From a virus: 64,000 nucleotides of DNA. The notes under the pieces were generated by a model, which did no database searches, was not told the origin of the DNA, and saw nothing but the letters and a program-made list of their open reading frames with translations. Positions 47,612 through 57,077 of this stretch are shown here, piece after piece. The stretch spans positions 1 through 64,000 of IMG/VR virus record IMGVR_UViG_3300030047_000014; one strand, written 5' to 3'. How positions within the stretch are numbered: the stretch's first letter is position 1; each line of letters opens with the position of its first letter. A program made the translations under genes and the position numbers.

Positions 47612-49645
47612 ATGGAAGTTAAATCTACAGAGTTTTTTAGGAATATAAAGAAACTTCCTCCTCCAGGGACTGAAGAGTTTAAACAACTTATAGATTGGGA
47701 GATTGAGAAGTGTACAGGAGGTGTTACTGTAAATGGTGTCTATTTTTCTAATTGGCTCTATTGGCATCTTAATCATTGGTGGATAAGAATTGATGATGTT
47801 GATAATTATGGCAATGATATACGAATACAATCACTACCAGAACTACGTGATAATGAATGGATTCGTGCAGAGAAACTAGAAGATTGTAGAATACGTAGAG
47901 AAGGTTATATAGAAGTAGGAGGCAGACAGGGAGGTAAATCTGAAATGGAAGCTTCCTACTTTGGTATGAATGCTACATTGTTTAAAAATACCCAGAATGT
48001 TATCATATGTGGAAATGATAATGACTTATCCTTATTAAAGGACAAAGTTGACTTTGGTCTAAAGAAGTTATGGAATGGTATTGCTATTGGTAGATTAGAT
48101 AAAACATGGAGATTAAACCAGATTAGACTTGGTTATAAAAAACCAAATGGTGAAGAAGAGATATGGTGTTATATTGTTATTCGTAATGCCAAGGATGGGA
48201 ACAATACAGAAGTTGCTGCAGGAACTACAGCCAAGACTGCAATTATGGATGAGATTGGTAAATATCCATTTGCTTCTACATTCAAGGCTATGGAACCTGC
48301 TATTAAAGGTAAGAATGGTTGGAGGGCTGTTCCAATTCTTGTAGGAACAGGGGGAAGTTTTGATGCAGGAAAAGATGCTGAAAACTTTTTTTATAATCCT
48401 GCTTCAAATAACTTCCTGGAGATTATAGATCCAGTTTCTGGAAAGAAATCAGGATTATTCTTATCTGGTTTATATAGACATGATTGCAAACATCTTGTAA
48501 ATCTGGCAGATTGGTTAAGAGAAGAAAGAGGTTTAATTCTTGAGGATGATAGTGAATTACGTAATTTCTTAATCAATGTTGCTGATAAAGAAAAAGCTCT
48601 TGCCAAGATAAATGAAGAAAGAGCAAAGGCTAGAGCTAATCCAGATAGAGAATTATCTTTAAAACAGATAATGTATTATCCTATAACTGTTGATGAATGT
48701 TTTCTATCAAGTAGTGAAAATATATTTGATATCGAAGGTGCTAAACGACAGAAGAATAGATTAATAACTAATGAGCATACTGGAACTCCTGTTGTATTAT
48801 ATTCTAATGAAGAAGGGGTAGTTACACATGAGTTTACTGATAAGCAACCTATAACTAATTATCCATTACAAACAGGTGATAGCAAGGAAGCTCCTGTAGT
48901 AATATATGAATTTCCAATAGCTAATCCTCCATATGGATTATATGTAGCAGGTGTTGACCCATATAGACAAGGACAAGCTAAATACAGTCAATCTCTTGGA
49001 TCTGTTTATATTTATAAGAGAATGCATGAACTTACGGGTGAGAAGTATCAGGATATGTTTGTAGCTTCTTATTGTGCCAGACCTGCTAAAAAAGAAACTT
49101 GGGAAGAACAAGCAAGACTTCTAATTAAATACTATAATGCCAGAACTCTTTGTGAGAATGATGATATCTCTTTTATAGAATATATGAAGGCTAAAGGAGA
49201 TGCTCATTATCTTGAGAAACAACCTGACTGGCTAATGGAGATAGTTCCTAACTCTACAGTTAAAAGAGATTATGGTGTACATAGGAGTGCACAAAAGATT
49301 ATTGATTACCTTCACAATTGTTTGAAGAGATATATGGAAGAAACTATATATAAAGAAACAGATGAGAATGGTGATACTGTCAAAGAGATATTAGGTGTTC
49401 ATAAAATATTTGATCCTGTATTACTAGAGGAGATTATTAAATACAATGATAAAGATAACTTTGATAGGATTGTTGCTGCAGAATTAGCTATTGCTCAAGC
49501 TATGAAGATGGATCCTATTATGGGTAAGGTATCTAGTTCAGATGATTCAAGAATTAGATCTCTCTACAAGACAAGAAAGAACAATGTTTTATTTACAGAA
49601 TCCAGAGGACTATTTGTTAAACATAAAAATAAACTTTTCACATAA
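47612..49645 (+). CDS. terL: Terminase large subunit
   Basis: 677 residues. ATPase: YIEVGGRQGGKSEMEASYFG is the P-loop (residues about 101-120), KTAIMDEIGKYPF the Walker B with catalytic Glu, and VLVGTGGSFDAGKDAENF the coupling region. Nuclease (RNase H fold): LYVAGVDPYRQGQAKYSQSL carries the first Asp, TLCENDDISFIEYMKAKGD the second acidic site, and NDKDNFDRIVAAELAIA the last. It pumps and cuts DNA at the portal. It is uninterrupted by introns or inteins, unlike recA and rIIA. Its stop shares one base with the portal ATG. Confidence 0.93.
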   Translation: MEVKSTEFFRNIKKLPPPGTEEFKQLIDWEIEKCTGGVTVNGVYFSNWLYWHLNHWWIRIDDVDNYGNDIRIQSLPELRDNEWIRAEKLEDCRIRREGYIEVGGRQGGKSEMEASYFGMNATLFKNTQNVIICGNDNDLSLLKDKVDFGLKKLWNGIAIGRLDKTWRLNQIRLGYKKPNGEEEIWCYIVIRNAKDGNNTEVAAGTTAKTAIMDEIGKYPFASTFKAMEPAIKGKNGWRAVPILVGTGGSFDAGKDAENFFYNPASNNFLEIIDPVSGKKSGLFLSGLYRHDCKHLVNLADWLREERGLILEDDSELRNFLINVADKEKALAKINEERAKARANPDRELSLKQIMYYPITVDECFLSSSENIFDIEGAKRQKNRLITNEHTGTPVVLYSNEEGVVTHEFTDKQPITNYPLQTGDSKEAPVVIYEFPIANPPYGLYVAGVDPYRQGQAKYSQSLGSVYIYKRMHELTGEKYQDMFVASYCARPAKKETWEEQARLLIKYYNARTLCENDDISFIEYMKAKGDAHYLEKQPDWLMEIVPNSTVKRDYGVHRSAQKIIDYLHNCLKRYMEETIYKETDENGDTVKEILGVHKIFDPVLLEEIIKYNDKDNFDRIVAAELAIAQAMKMDPIMGKVSSSDDSRIRSLYKTRKNNVLFTESRGLFVKHKNKLFT

Positions 49646-52233
49646 TGGCAATTATTAGGTACACCAAGGATGCTACAATAAGGTATGCATACTTAAACAT
49701 CTTCCCTGATCAGTTTAAGACTGATAAAGAAAAACAAGAGGAAGGTTGGATAAAGAATACTATGGATTACTTTGCCAATAAAGCTTATGCAGAGTATATC
49801 AAGAACAGAGAAACTTTCGTTAGAAATTATGATTTAATGAAAGGTATTCTTAGACCAGAAGATTTCTACCAGGTTCCTGAAGTTAAGAGCTTTGCTGAAA
49901 TGCTTACAGCAGATGTGGAACTTCCTGCCTATGTAAAACACTATCCTATTATAACTACACCAGTAAATGAGTTAGTGGGAGAAATTACTAAACGTCCTGA
50001 TACTTATAGAATTAAAGCCTTTGATGATGATAGTCAGGCAGAAGAACTACAATTTAAAACAGATCTTCTTCAGGAGTATGTAATTAATCAAGCCAAGAAA
50101 GAAATATATGAGAAGGCTGAAATGGAAGGAACTGAAATATCTGATAAAGATATTCAGGATCTTACTATGGAGAAGGTTAAAGAACAATTGGATAGTTACA
50201 CATCTGTTGCTGAGAGGTGGGGTAATCATGTTCTTACCTGTCAGAAAGCTGATTTTAATATAAAAGAAAAGAGTGAAGATACCTTCAGAGATATATGTAT
50301 AAGTGCCAGGGAATTCTATCATGTCTATGAAGATAATTCTAAAGTAGGATATAATGTAGAAGTAGCTAATCCTAAGAATACTTGGTTTCTAACAACCCCT
50401 GATAGAAAATGGATATCTGATCCAACAGGTAGAGCACAAGGAGCTTATGCTGCAGGAACAGTTCAGGTAATGGAACTATCAGAGATTATAGAGAATGTTC
50501 CTGATTTGACTAAGGAGGAAATAGATCACTTACGAAGTTCATTACAGGATTATGGATTAATAAATGTTAGAGAATCTAATCTGGGTAATCCTAATGCTAT
50601 TCCAGGAACAGATTCAGTAATGTATGATACCTATGATCCTCTTGTTCTTCAAACAAGAATGATTATAGAGAGTGAGATGAAAGAAAATAGTGATAGTCTT
50701 AAAGACTTTCTGGGTCTTACTTCTAATGTATCTTCCTTTGGATATAAGTATGTGATTGTTAAGTCTTACTGGATATCCAAGAAACAAATAGCTAAAATAA
50801 CTTATACAGATGAAGTTGGTAATCTACAATCTTTACTTGTGGATGAGAATTATAAATCAGGTACTATCCCTACACAAATTTCTTTAGAGAAAGGATGGAT
50901 TAATCAATGGTATCAAGGTACTAAGATTGGTCCAGATATCTATCATGTCAAACCTTTTAATCTTCTAAATTATTGTCCTATTATAGGAACTACATTTGAA
51001 ATAAAGAATACAGAGGCTAAGAGTCTTGTAGATATGATGAAACCTTTCCAGGTAATATATAATATCTGCATGAACCAGTTATATAGACTTCTTGAGAAAG
51101 AAATTGGTAATGTAGCCTCTGTAAATATTCGTAGAGTTCCTAAATTAAAAGATGGAGATGATCAGGATGCTATTGATATATGGGAAATGGAAGCCAAGGA
51201 AAGAGGTATTATATTTGATGATGATAGTCCTGAAAATACCAAAGGAGGTGTTAGTAATCAAACAGTTGCTAAACAAATAGATCTTACTCGTACAAATGAA
51301 ATTCAAAGTAGATATAACCTGGCTGTTCAAATGAAGAATGAATGTTGGGAACTGGTTGGTATGTCTAAACAAAGAATGGGATCTGTATCTCCAAGTGAAT
51401 CTGCAACAGGAACTAATGCTGCTATTCAGCAGTCTTATTCTCAGACAGAACCTTTATTTGTTGCTCATGAATATGTAATGGGACAATTATATCAAGCTAT
51501 TATAGATGCTGCATTATATATTGCCAGTAACAAACCAGAATCTACACTATCCTATATTACATCAGAAGGAGAAGCTGCTTTCGTAAAAGTGAATGGTTCT
51601 GATTTAAAATTCAGGGATTTAAAAGTATTTGCTACTAATCGTCCTGAAGATACTCAGATGTTTAATGAACTTAGAGCATTGTCTCAGGCTGTCTTACAGA
51701 ATGGTGGTACACTATATGATATAGTAGAACTTTATTCTACTAAGAGTATGAGACAACTTAAGAGAATCTTTAAGGAAATGAGAGATAAACAGCAAGCAAT
51801 GCTAGATCAGAAGATGCAACAGGATCAGCAGAAACTTGATCAAGAACAGAAAATAGCTCAAGCTCAGTTAGAACAGGCTCAAGCTCAACATGATCAGGAT
51901 GTAGCTAATGAAAACTATCAAAATGATTTGGATAGACTTAATAAAAAAGAGATAGCTCTTATAGGTGCTGAATCTAAAGGTAGTCTAACAGATAATGATA
52001 GTAACGGAATTCCTGATGTATTAGAGATTAGCAAGTTAGATCATGAGAGAAATAAAGCTATGAAAGACTATAATGTAAAAATGGCAGAGATTCAAAGTAA
52101 GAGAGCAGATAGTCTACAGAAACTTCAGATAGAAAGAGAGAAATTACAAGTAGATAGAGAGAATCAGAAAAATGATCTTGCTATTGCTAAGGAAAATGCT
52201 AAAAACAGAGCAACAAAATCAAAATCTAAATGA
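49645..52233 (+). CDS. Portal protein
   Basis: 862 residues, the usual size for crAss-like portals. It shows the wing-stem pattern (PAYVKHYPIITTPVNELVGE, NPKNTWFLTTPDRKWISDPT, FQVIYNICMNQLYRLLEKEI) and a long C-terminal coiled coil rich in Gln and Lys (KMQQDQQKLDQEQKIAQAQL), about 150 residues, with DLAIAKENAKNRA at the end. It forms the dodecameric DNA channel at the capsid vertex. The late position after terL fixes the call. Confidence 0.88.
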   Translation: MAIIRYTKDATIRYAYLNIFPDQFKTDKEKQEEGWIKNTMDYFANKAYAEYIKNRETFVRNYDLMKGILRPEDFYQVPEVKSFAEMLTADVELPAYVKHYPIITTPVNELVGEITKRPDTYRIKAFDDDSQAEELQFKTDLLQEYVINQAKKEIYEKAEMEGTEISDKDIQDLTMEKVKEQLDSYTSVAERWGNHVLTCQKADFNIKEKSEDTFRDICISAREFYHVYEDNSKVGYNVEVANPKNTWFLTTPDRKWISDPTGRAQGAYAAGTVQVMELSEIIENVPDLTKEEIDHLRSSLQDYGLINVRESNLGNPNAIPGTDSVMYDTYDPLVLQTRMIIESEMKENSDSLKDFLGLTSNVSSFGYKYVIVKSYWISKKQIAKITYTDEVGNLQSLLVDENYKSGTIPTQISLEKGWINQWYQGTKIGPDIYHVKPFNLLNYCPIIGTTFEIKNTEAKSLVDMMKPFQVIYNICMNQLYRLLEKEIGNVASVNIRRVPKLKDGDDQDAIDIWEMEAKERGIIFDDDSPENTKGGVSNQTVAKQIDLTRTNEIQSRYNLAVQMKNECWELVGMSKQRMGSVSPSESATGTNAAIQQSYSQTEPLFVAHEYVMGQLYQAIIDAALYIASNKPESTLSYITSEGEAAFVKVNGSDLKFRDLKVFATNRPEDTQMFNELRALSQAVLQNGGTLYDIVELYSTKSMRQLKRIFKEMRDKQQAMLDQKMQQDQQKLDQEQKIAQAQLEQAQAQHDQDVANENYQNDLDRLNKKEIALIGAESKGSLTDNDSNGIPDVLEISKLDHERNKAMKDYNVKMAEIQSKRADSLQKLQIEREKLQVDRENQKNDLAIAKENAKNRATKSKSK

Positions 52234-52240
52234 TAATGTA

Positions 52241-52294
52241 AGCATTAACTTCTGTTAATAACTAAACAAATTAGAAAAATCAGAAGTTAATGCT
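52241..52294 (+). repeat. Long intergenic hairpin containing repeat copy 2
   Basis: AGCATTAACTTCTG (52241-52254) and its exact complement (52281-52294) make a 14-bp stem with a 26-base loop. The loop holds the 21-base repeat also found at 2765-2785. No T run follows, so this is probably not a simple terminator; RNase processing or regulation is possible. Confidence 0.7.
52257..52277 (+). repeat. Copy 2 of a dispersed 21-base repeat
   Basis: Differs from the copy at 2765-2785 by one base and lies in the loop of the hairpin at 52241-52294. Confidence 0.55.
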
Positions 52295-52399
52295 ATATTA
52301 TATATAAAAATTGCATAGATTAGATGCTATTTTATTATTGCTAAGTATTTTTATTTTACTTTTACCTATTATAAAACCAAAACAAAAAATAAACTAAAT

Positions 52400-53629
52400 A
52401 TGAGTACTATCAAGGAAGATACCCTGGATGATAATTTTGGTATTATCAGTTCAACAGAATATGGTACAGGAAGCCCTGAGTTGTTAGAAGGTCTATTTGC
52501 TTCTGAAACTTCTACAGAAGATCCAGATAAGATTGTACCAATTGTAAAAGAGGTTGAGGATGTTAAGGATAAAGTACCTGAAGTAAAAAGAGGTAAAGAG
52601 ATTGTCCCGAAACCTGATGGTGAGGAACTTACAAATCAAGATTTATTAACTAATTTCCTGGCAGAGGAAGAAAGTGATAATGATGATGGTGAAGAAACCC
52701 ATACAGATCCTATTGTAAAGGATAAAGAAACTACTACAGAAACTGATGATAATCCATTCACTACACTTCATAAAGAACTTCTGGAACTAAATGTTTTTAC
52801 GAAGGATGATGAAGATGGTGAAGAAGAACTGGTAAAAACCCCTGAAGAATTTCTTGCCAGATTTAATTTGGAGAAGAAAAAAGGAGCCAGTGAAATAATG
52901 GATAGATTCATCTCTCAGTTTGGAGAAGATTACCAGAATGCATTTCAAGCCATCTATGTAAAAGGTGTAGATCCTAAAGAATATTTTAGTACTTATAATA
53001 CAATTACAGATTTTGCAACTTTAGATATTACGAAGGAAGAAAACCAGATTGCAATAATGAGACAATCATTAACGGATGAAGGACTTGAACCTGATGATAT
53101 AAAAGATGAGATTGAGAAATTACAGAATTACGGTGATCTGGAATCTGCAGCAACTAAGAGACATAAAATTTTAATAAGAAAAAGTGCTCTGAAGTTACAG
53201 GAACTAGAACAAAAGTCTGAACAGGAACTAAAACAAAAAGCTGAAATTAAGAATCAGTTTATAAACAATGTTCGTAAGACTATTGATGAGAAATTAAAAA
53301 CAAAGGAATATGATGGTATTCCTTTAAATCCAAAATTAGCACAAGAACTACATGACTTCCTCCTAGTAGATGGATGGGTTACACCATCAGGAGAAAAGCT
53401 TACAGGTTTTGATAAAGCTATTTTAGATTTAAAGAGACCTGAGAACCATGCACTAAAAGTGAAAGTTGCTCTTCTTCTAAAGATTATGGAAAAAGATCCT
53501 AATCTATCAACCATCCAGAAAGCAGGAGTTACAAAGAAGTCAGAAGAATTATTTAAACAAACTGTTGGATCAGTTAAAAAAGTAAAAACTTCTTCCACTG
53601 AACCACAGTCTAGATCATGGTCTTTTTAA
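52400..53629 (+). CDS. Acidic capsid assembly (scaffold-like) protein
   Basis: 409 residues between portal and capsid genes. The first 130 residues are strongly acidic and low-complexity (FLAEEESDNDDGEETHTDPI), followed by helical, coiled segments (LKLQELEQKSEQELKQKAEI) and a basic, serine-rich end (TSSTEPQSRSWSF). Charge distribution and position match phage scaffolds, which guide shell assembly and then leave. Alternatively it is an inner capsid or cargo protein. Confidence 0.6.
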   Translation: MSTIKEDTLDDNFGIISSTEYGTGSPELLEGLFASETSTEDPDKIVPIVKEVEDVKDKVPEVKRGKEIVPKPDGEELTNQDLLTNFLAEEESDNDDGEETHTDPIVKDKETTTETDDNPFTTLHKELLELNVFTKDDEDGEEELVKTPEEFLARFNLEKKKGASEIMDRFISQFGEDYQNAFQAIYVKGVDPKEYFSTYNTITDFATLDITKEENQIAIMRQSLTDEGLEPDDIKDEIEKLQNYGDLESAATKRHKILIRKSALKLQELEQKSEQELKQKAEIKNQFINNVRKTIDEKLKTKEYDGIPLNPKLAQELHDFLLVDGWVTPSGEKLTGFDKAILDLKRPENHALKVKVALLLKIMEKDPNLSTIQKAGVTKKSEELFKQTVGSVKKVKTSSTEPQSRSWSF

Positions 53630-53664
53630 AATATTCATATTTCTAACATAAAAATAATAATAAA

Positions 53665-55221
53665 ATGGCACAACTTCAAACACTCCCAGGAGCTTCTGGG
53701 TTTATGTATGCTAGAGTAGCTTCTATGGACAAACGTGCTGTAGGGAAGCTAACTGACTCGAATCACTTAGAATCATTCCATTCTAGTGAACCTGCAGACT
53801 ATGATAAAAAAATCATAAGTCTCTATACTCAAAGTTCATTGTACAGTAATGACTTTCTGGACATGATCAATAAGAGTACTCCTTACTATATTGATAATAA
53901 TAGTGATTCTTGGAAATGGGAAATTTCTGTTCCTTACAAGTTCCCTAAGATTATTGATATTCCTACAACGACTTCTAACTTAAGTAAGCCTGGTATTGAT
54001 GGACAGGAATTTCAACTTATTTTGGATACTAATGAATTCTCCAAGAACTCTATTGTATCTGTTGGTTCTCGTCAGTATGGTCCTCGCTTTTATGTTATTA
54101 AAGATCCACAGCCTTGGAGTGTAGGCTATCTTTATAGCTTCACACTTGTTACTGATAATCCTATCATAGATTTCGTTAGTTCTACCTTCCTTAAAGTTGG
54201 TTTGGAACTTGAATTGATTGATGGTGCTATTGGTGAATTTGATCAGGATTTGTTAGGTCTTCCTCGTTTGGGTGAAAAGATCCAGATGTTTGAAAGTCTT
54301 GGTTCTGGTTATGGATTTGAACACAAAATTACAGAATGGGCTGATCAGCGAATGATGGTTGATGCTGCAGGTCGTCCTCTGGATATTTTGGTATATGCTC
54401 CTCAGAAACGTAATACATCACCTCTTACTCGTAATGATGTTAAGTGGGAACCATTTATTGAATTCTGGATGCGTAAATCAATGTTGGAACTAAAGGTTAA
54501 CAAGATGATCTGGGGTAAACCAGGAACAGTTAAGACCAATGGTTCTAGACAAGAAGTAAAACGTACCTCTGCAGGTGTTTATCATCGTATGAGAAACAAT
54601 GGTAATCTTGTTCAATACAATCGTGGTGAATTCTCTGCAAATCTTATTCGTTCGGTATTTGGAGATCTTTTCTACAGGCGTGTAGATGTGGCTGACCGTC
54701 ATGTCAAAATGTATACCAATGAATCAGGGTTTGATGTATTCCAACAGGCTCTTAAGAATGATGCTCTTAATTCAGGTTTGACCTTTATGGCAGATTCTGG
54801 TAATCGCTTCATGCAGGGTGAAGGTCAGCATATCACATATAACTTTGCATTTGATGCAATGGTTACACGTGAAACAGGTAGGGTGGAATTGATTCATCTT
54901 AAGGAACTTGATCTTCCTCAGTCTAATCTTGAGTTTGGACAGAATAAAAAATCTACTCCTGTCTTTATGGTATTTGATGTTAGTCCAATGAGTGATGGTT
55001 CTATGGTTAACAACATGCGTGAGGTCAGAATGAAAGGTGCTCCTTCTATGACTTGGGGTTATATTGATGGTACTGCTCACCACTTAGGTTTTGCTAAATC
55101 TCAGGGTATGAGTTCTGCTAACAAGTTCCCAGGTTATGAAATCTGGATGAAAGACCGTTGTGATTTGTTCATTGAAGATTTGTCTCGTACAGTCTTAATT
55201 GAAGAGATTCCTCAGTTCTAG
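53665..55221 (+). CDS. Major capsid protein (HK97 fold)
   Basis: 518 residues, close to crAss-like capsid proteins. LPGASGFMYARVASMDKRAV, PYKFPKIIDIPTTTSNLSKP and the C-terminal half (TGRVELIHLKELDLPQSNLE, VFDVSPMSDGSMVNNM) fit that family. Codon use is the most C/G-rich of the window (many CGT, GGT, CTT), as expected for the most abundant product. It is followed by a perfect hairpin terminator. It builds the icosahedral shell by HK97-type assembly. Confidence 0.88.
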   Translation: MAQLQTLPGASGFMYARVASMDKRAVGKLTDSNHLESFHSSEPADYDKKIISLYTQSSLYSNDFLDMINKSTPYYIDNNSDSWKWEISVPYKFPKIIDIPTTTSNLSKPGIDGQEFQLILDTNEFSKNSIVSVGSRQYGPRFYVIKDPQPWSVGYLYSFTLVTDNPIIDFVSSTFLKVGLELELIDGAIGEFDQDLLGLPRLGEKIQMFESLGSGYGFEHKITEWADQRMMVDAAGRPLDILVYAPQKRNTSPLTRNDVKWEPFIEFWMRKSMLELKVNKMIWGKPGTVKTNGSRQEVKRTSAGVYHRMRNNGNLVQYNRGEFSANLIRSVFGDLFYRRVDVADRHVKMYTNESGFDVFQQALKNDALNSGLTFMADSGNRFMQGEGQHITYNFAFDAMVTRETGRVELIHLKELDLPQSNLEFGQNKKSTPVFMVFDVSPMSDGSMVNNMREVRMKGAPSMTWGYIDGTAHHLGFAKSQGMSSANKFPGYEIWMKDRCDLFIEDLSRTVLIEEIPQF

Positions 55222-55233
55222 AATATAAATTTA

Positions 55234-55265
55234 AAGAATACTCCTCAGATGTGGGGAGTATTCTT
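55234..55265 (+). terminator. Terminator after the major capsid gene
   Basis: AAGAATACTCC with its perfect 11-bp complement, a 10-base loop, then TATAG. The T run is short, so it may also act as an mRNA 3'-end stabiliser. Confidence 0.7.
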
Positions 55266-55358
55266 ATAGATTAAGAATAGGAATTAGTAAAGTTTATTAA
55301 TTGCCAGAGTTTCGATACTCATATTCTACAATAGTAAACCAATATAAATAACTACATT

Positions 55359-56327
55359 ATGGGTAACATTGGAAAGATTGCAGTAATTAAAAGAGATTAT
55401 AGTGATTCTCAAATACAGACTATGCAAAGTGGTCTTGCACAAAGAGGTTTATCAAGGATTCCAGGAACAGGAGTATTTAAGTTCCCTTATAAGGAATTAG
55501 ATGGAAAATATAGGACAGGTCTTGATATAGAAGCAGCTTATATTAAAAGAATTCAGGATCCTCTTGAAAAAGAATTAGAGATTAAACGAATTACAGAATT
55601 GAAAGAAAGAATTCAAGCAGGTTTAGGTGATATTGATCTTAGTCCTCGTTCTCCTTTCTGGAATTATGCTTTATCAACATCTCAGGATGATCAAAGACAT
55701 GTCCAACCTGCTAAGTTATTTGATGGAGATAACACATTTGATCTGTCAGTACCATTTCAGGAATTAACTTTTTCTTGGCTTAGAGTTCATCCAACAATTG
55801 CTTCTAGTTATCAAGCATGGGAACATGGAGATTATCCTGCAGATACACAGTTTTATGTAGCAGATAGTGAGATTGAGAATGCTATTATTTTTAAGAAGAA
55901 ACAATTAATGAATAAGGCTATTTCTAAATTTGATGATATGACTCCTGATAGGAAACGTAAAGTTGCAAGACTATTAGGTTTACCTGTCACAGAAGATACT
56001 AAAGAAGAATTAGTTTATAATTTAGTTGATGATGTTCTTAAGGAAACTTCTTTTAAGACTGGAACATTCCAAGGTCTTTCAACTATTGATATTTTCAATA
56101 GATTTGCAGATATGAAAGAAAGCTTACTCCATATTAGGGATTTAATAAAACAAGCAATTACACACTCCATTTATAGAGTTAAACCAAATGGTAGAATCTA
56201 TGAAGGTGAGTATGAACTAGCAGTCGATGAGGATTCATTAGTAAGATTCCTCGCAGATGATGATCATCAGGAAGATTTGTTAACTTTAGAGGGAAAATTG
56301 AAATCTAAAAAACTAGCAGCAGTATGA
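55359..56327 (+). CDS. Conserved virion protein downstream of the capsid gene
   Basis: 322 residues. Contains a proline-poor helical middle (DDMTPDRKRKVARLLGLPVT, resembling a small SAP-like helix pair) and an acidic end. Its place next to the capsid gene in crAss-like genomes suggests a virion or head-completion protein; I cannot name it further. Overlaps the next gene by four bases. Confidence 0.55.
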   Translation: MGNIGKIAVIKRDYSDSQIQTMQSGLAQRGLSRIPGTGVFKFPYKELDGKYRTGLDIEAAYIKRIQDPLEKELEIKRITELKERIQAGLGDIDLSPRSPFWNYALSTSQDDQRHVQPAKLFDGDNTFDLSVPFQELTFSWLRVHPTIASSYQAWEHGDYPADTQFYVADSEIENAIIFKKKQLMNKAISKFDDMTPDRKRKVARLLGLPVTEDTKEELVYNLVDDVLKETSFKTGTFQGLSTIDIFNRFADMKESLLHIRDLIKQAITHSIYRVKPNGRIYEGEYELAVDEDSLVRFLADDDHQEDLLTLEGKLKSKKLAAV

Positions 56328-57046
56328 TACCAGTAGATAGCTTATTATATAAAATAGACCAGAAGCTTAATAAGCTATCTACTAATTCACATCAGCAGAT
56401 ACAGCTTGAAGATAAGATTCTCGCTTTGAATGAAGCTCAAATTAAATTAATAAAACAGAAGATGGATGGAATATCCACTTCTGGTTTGGATTCTTCTAAG
56501 AAGAGATATGAGGATCTACAGAGATTAATAGAGAGTCATGAAGATCATAAGTTAGAATTAAAGGAGACTAATAAGGAACTAAATAAATGGACAGCTTCCA
56601 TAGAAGGAATAACTCCTACATATATGTTTTATGTAGATAGTTATATCCTGGCTGACAAAGGTAGATGTAAGAATAGAAAGATATGGATTAATAAAGATCT
56701 TACAGCACATGGAGATATTCAGATCCTGCTAAATAATGATCATTATAAACCTTCTTTTGAATATCAGGAGACTTTTAATTATATTTCTTCAGATGAAATA
56801 TCTATCTTTACAGATGGAACATTTACACCACTAAATTTATATTTATCCTATATAAGATATCCTAAGTATATTGATAAAGAGGGTTATATAAAATTAAATG
56901 GTGTTGCTTCTCTTAATCAGGATTGTGAACTAAAGAATTATTTGGAAGATGAATTAGTTGATCTTGCTGTTCAGAATATAGCAATGTATACTGAAAATTC
57001 TTCTGCAGTTCAAAATGCTAGATTAAGAATACTAACGAATGAATAA
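56324..57046 (+). CDS. Virion-associated protein with coiled coil
   Basis: 240 residues. A long N-terminal coiled coil (KILALNEAQIKLIKQKMDGI ... EDHKLELKETNKELNKW) followed by a beta-rich domain that starts TPTYMFYVDSYILAD. Probably a structural or neck protein in this late operon. Confidence 0.5.
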   Translation: MIPVDSLLYKIDQKLNKLSTNSHQQIQLEDKILALNEAQIKLIKQKMDGISTSGLDSSKKRYEDLQRLIESHEDHKLELKETNKELNKWTASIEGITPTYMFYVDSYILADKGRCKNRKIWINKDLTAHGDIQILLNNDHYKPSFEYQETFNYISSDEISIFTDGTFTPLNLYLSYIRYPKYIDKEGYIKLNGVASLNQDCELKNYLEDELVDLAVQNIAMYTENSSAVQNARLRILTNE

Positions 57047-57077
57047 TTTTTATATATAAATTTAATAAATAAACAAA

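Noticed and set aside
55300-55325. GAGT-TTCGAT-ACTC resembling a tRNA T arm
   Set aside because: The flanking 6-bp match would enclose only about 54 bases and no anticodon arm can be drawn. Treated as chance.
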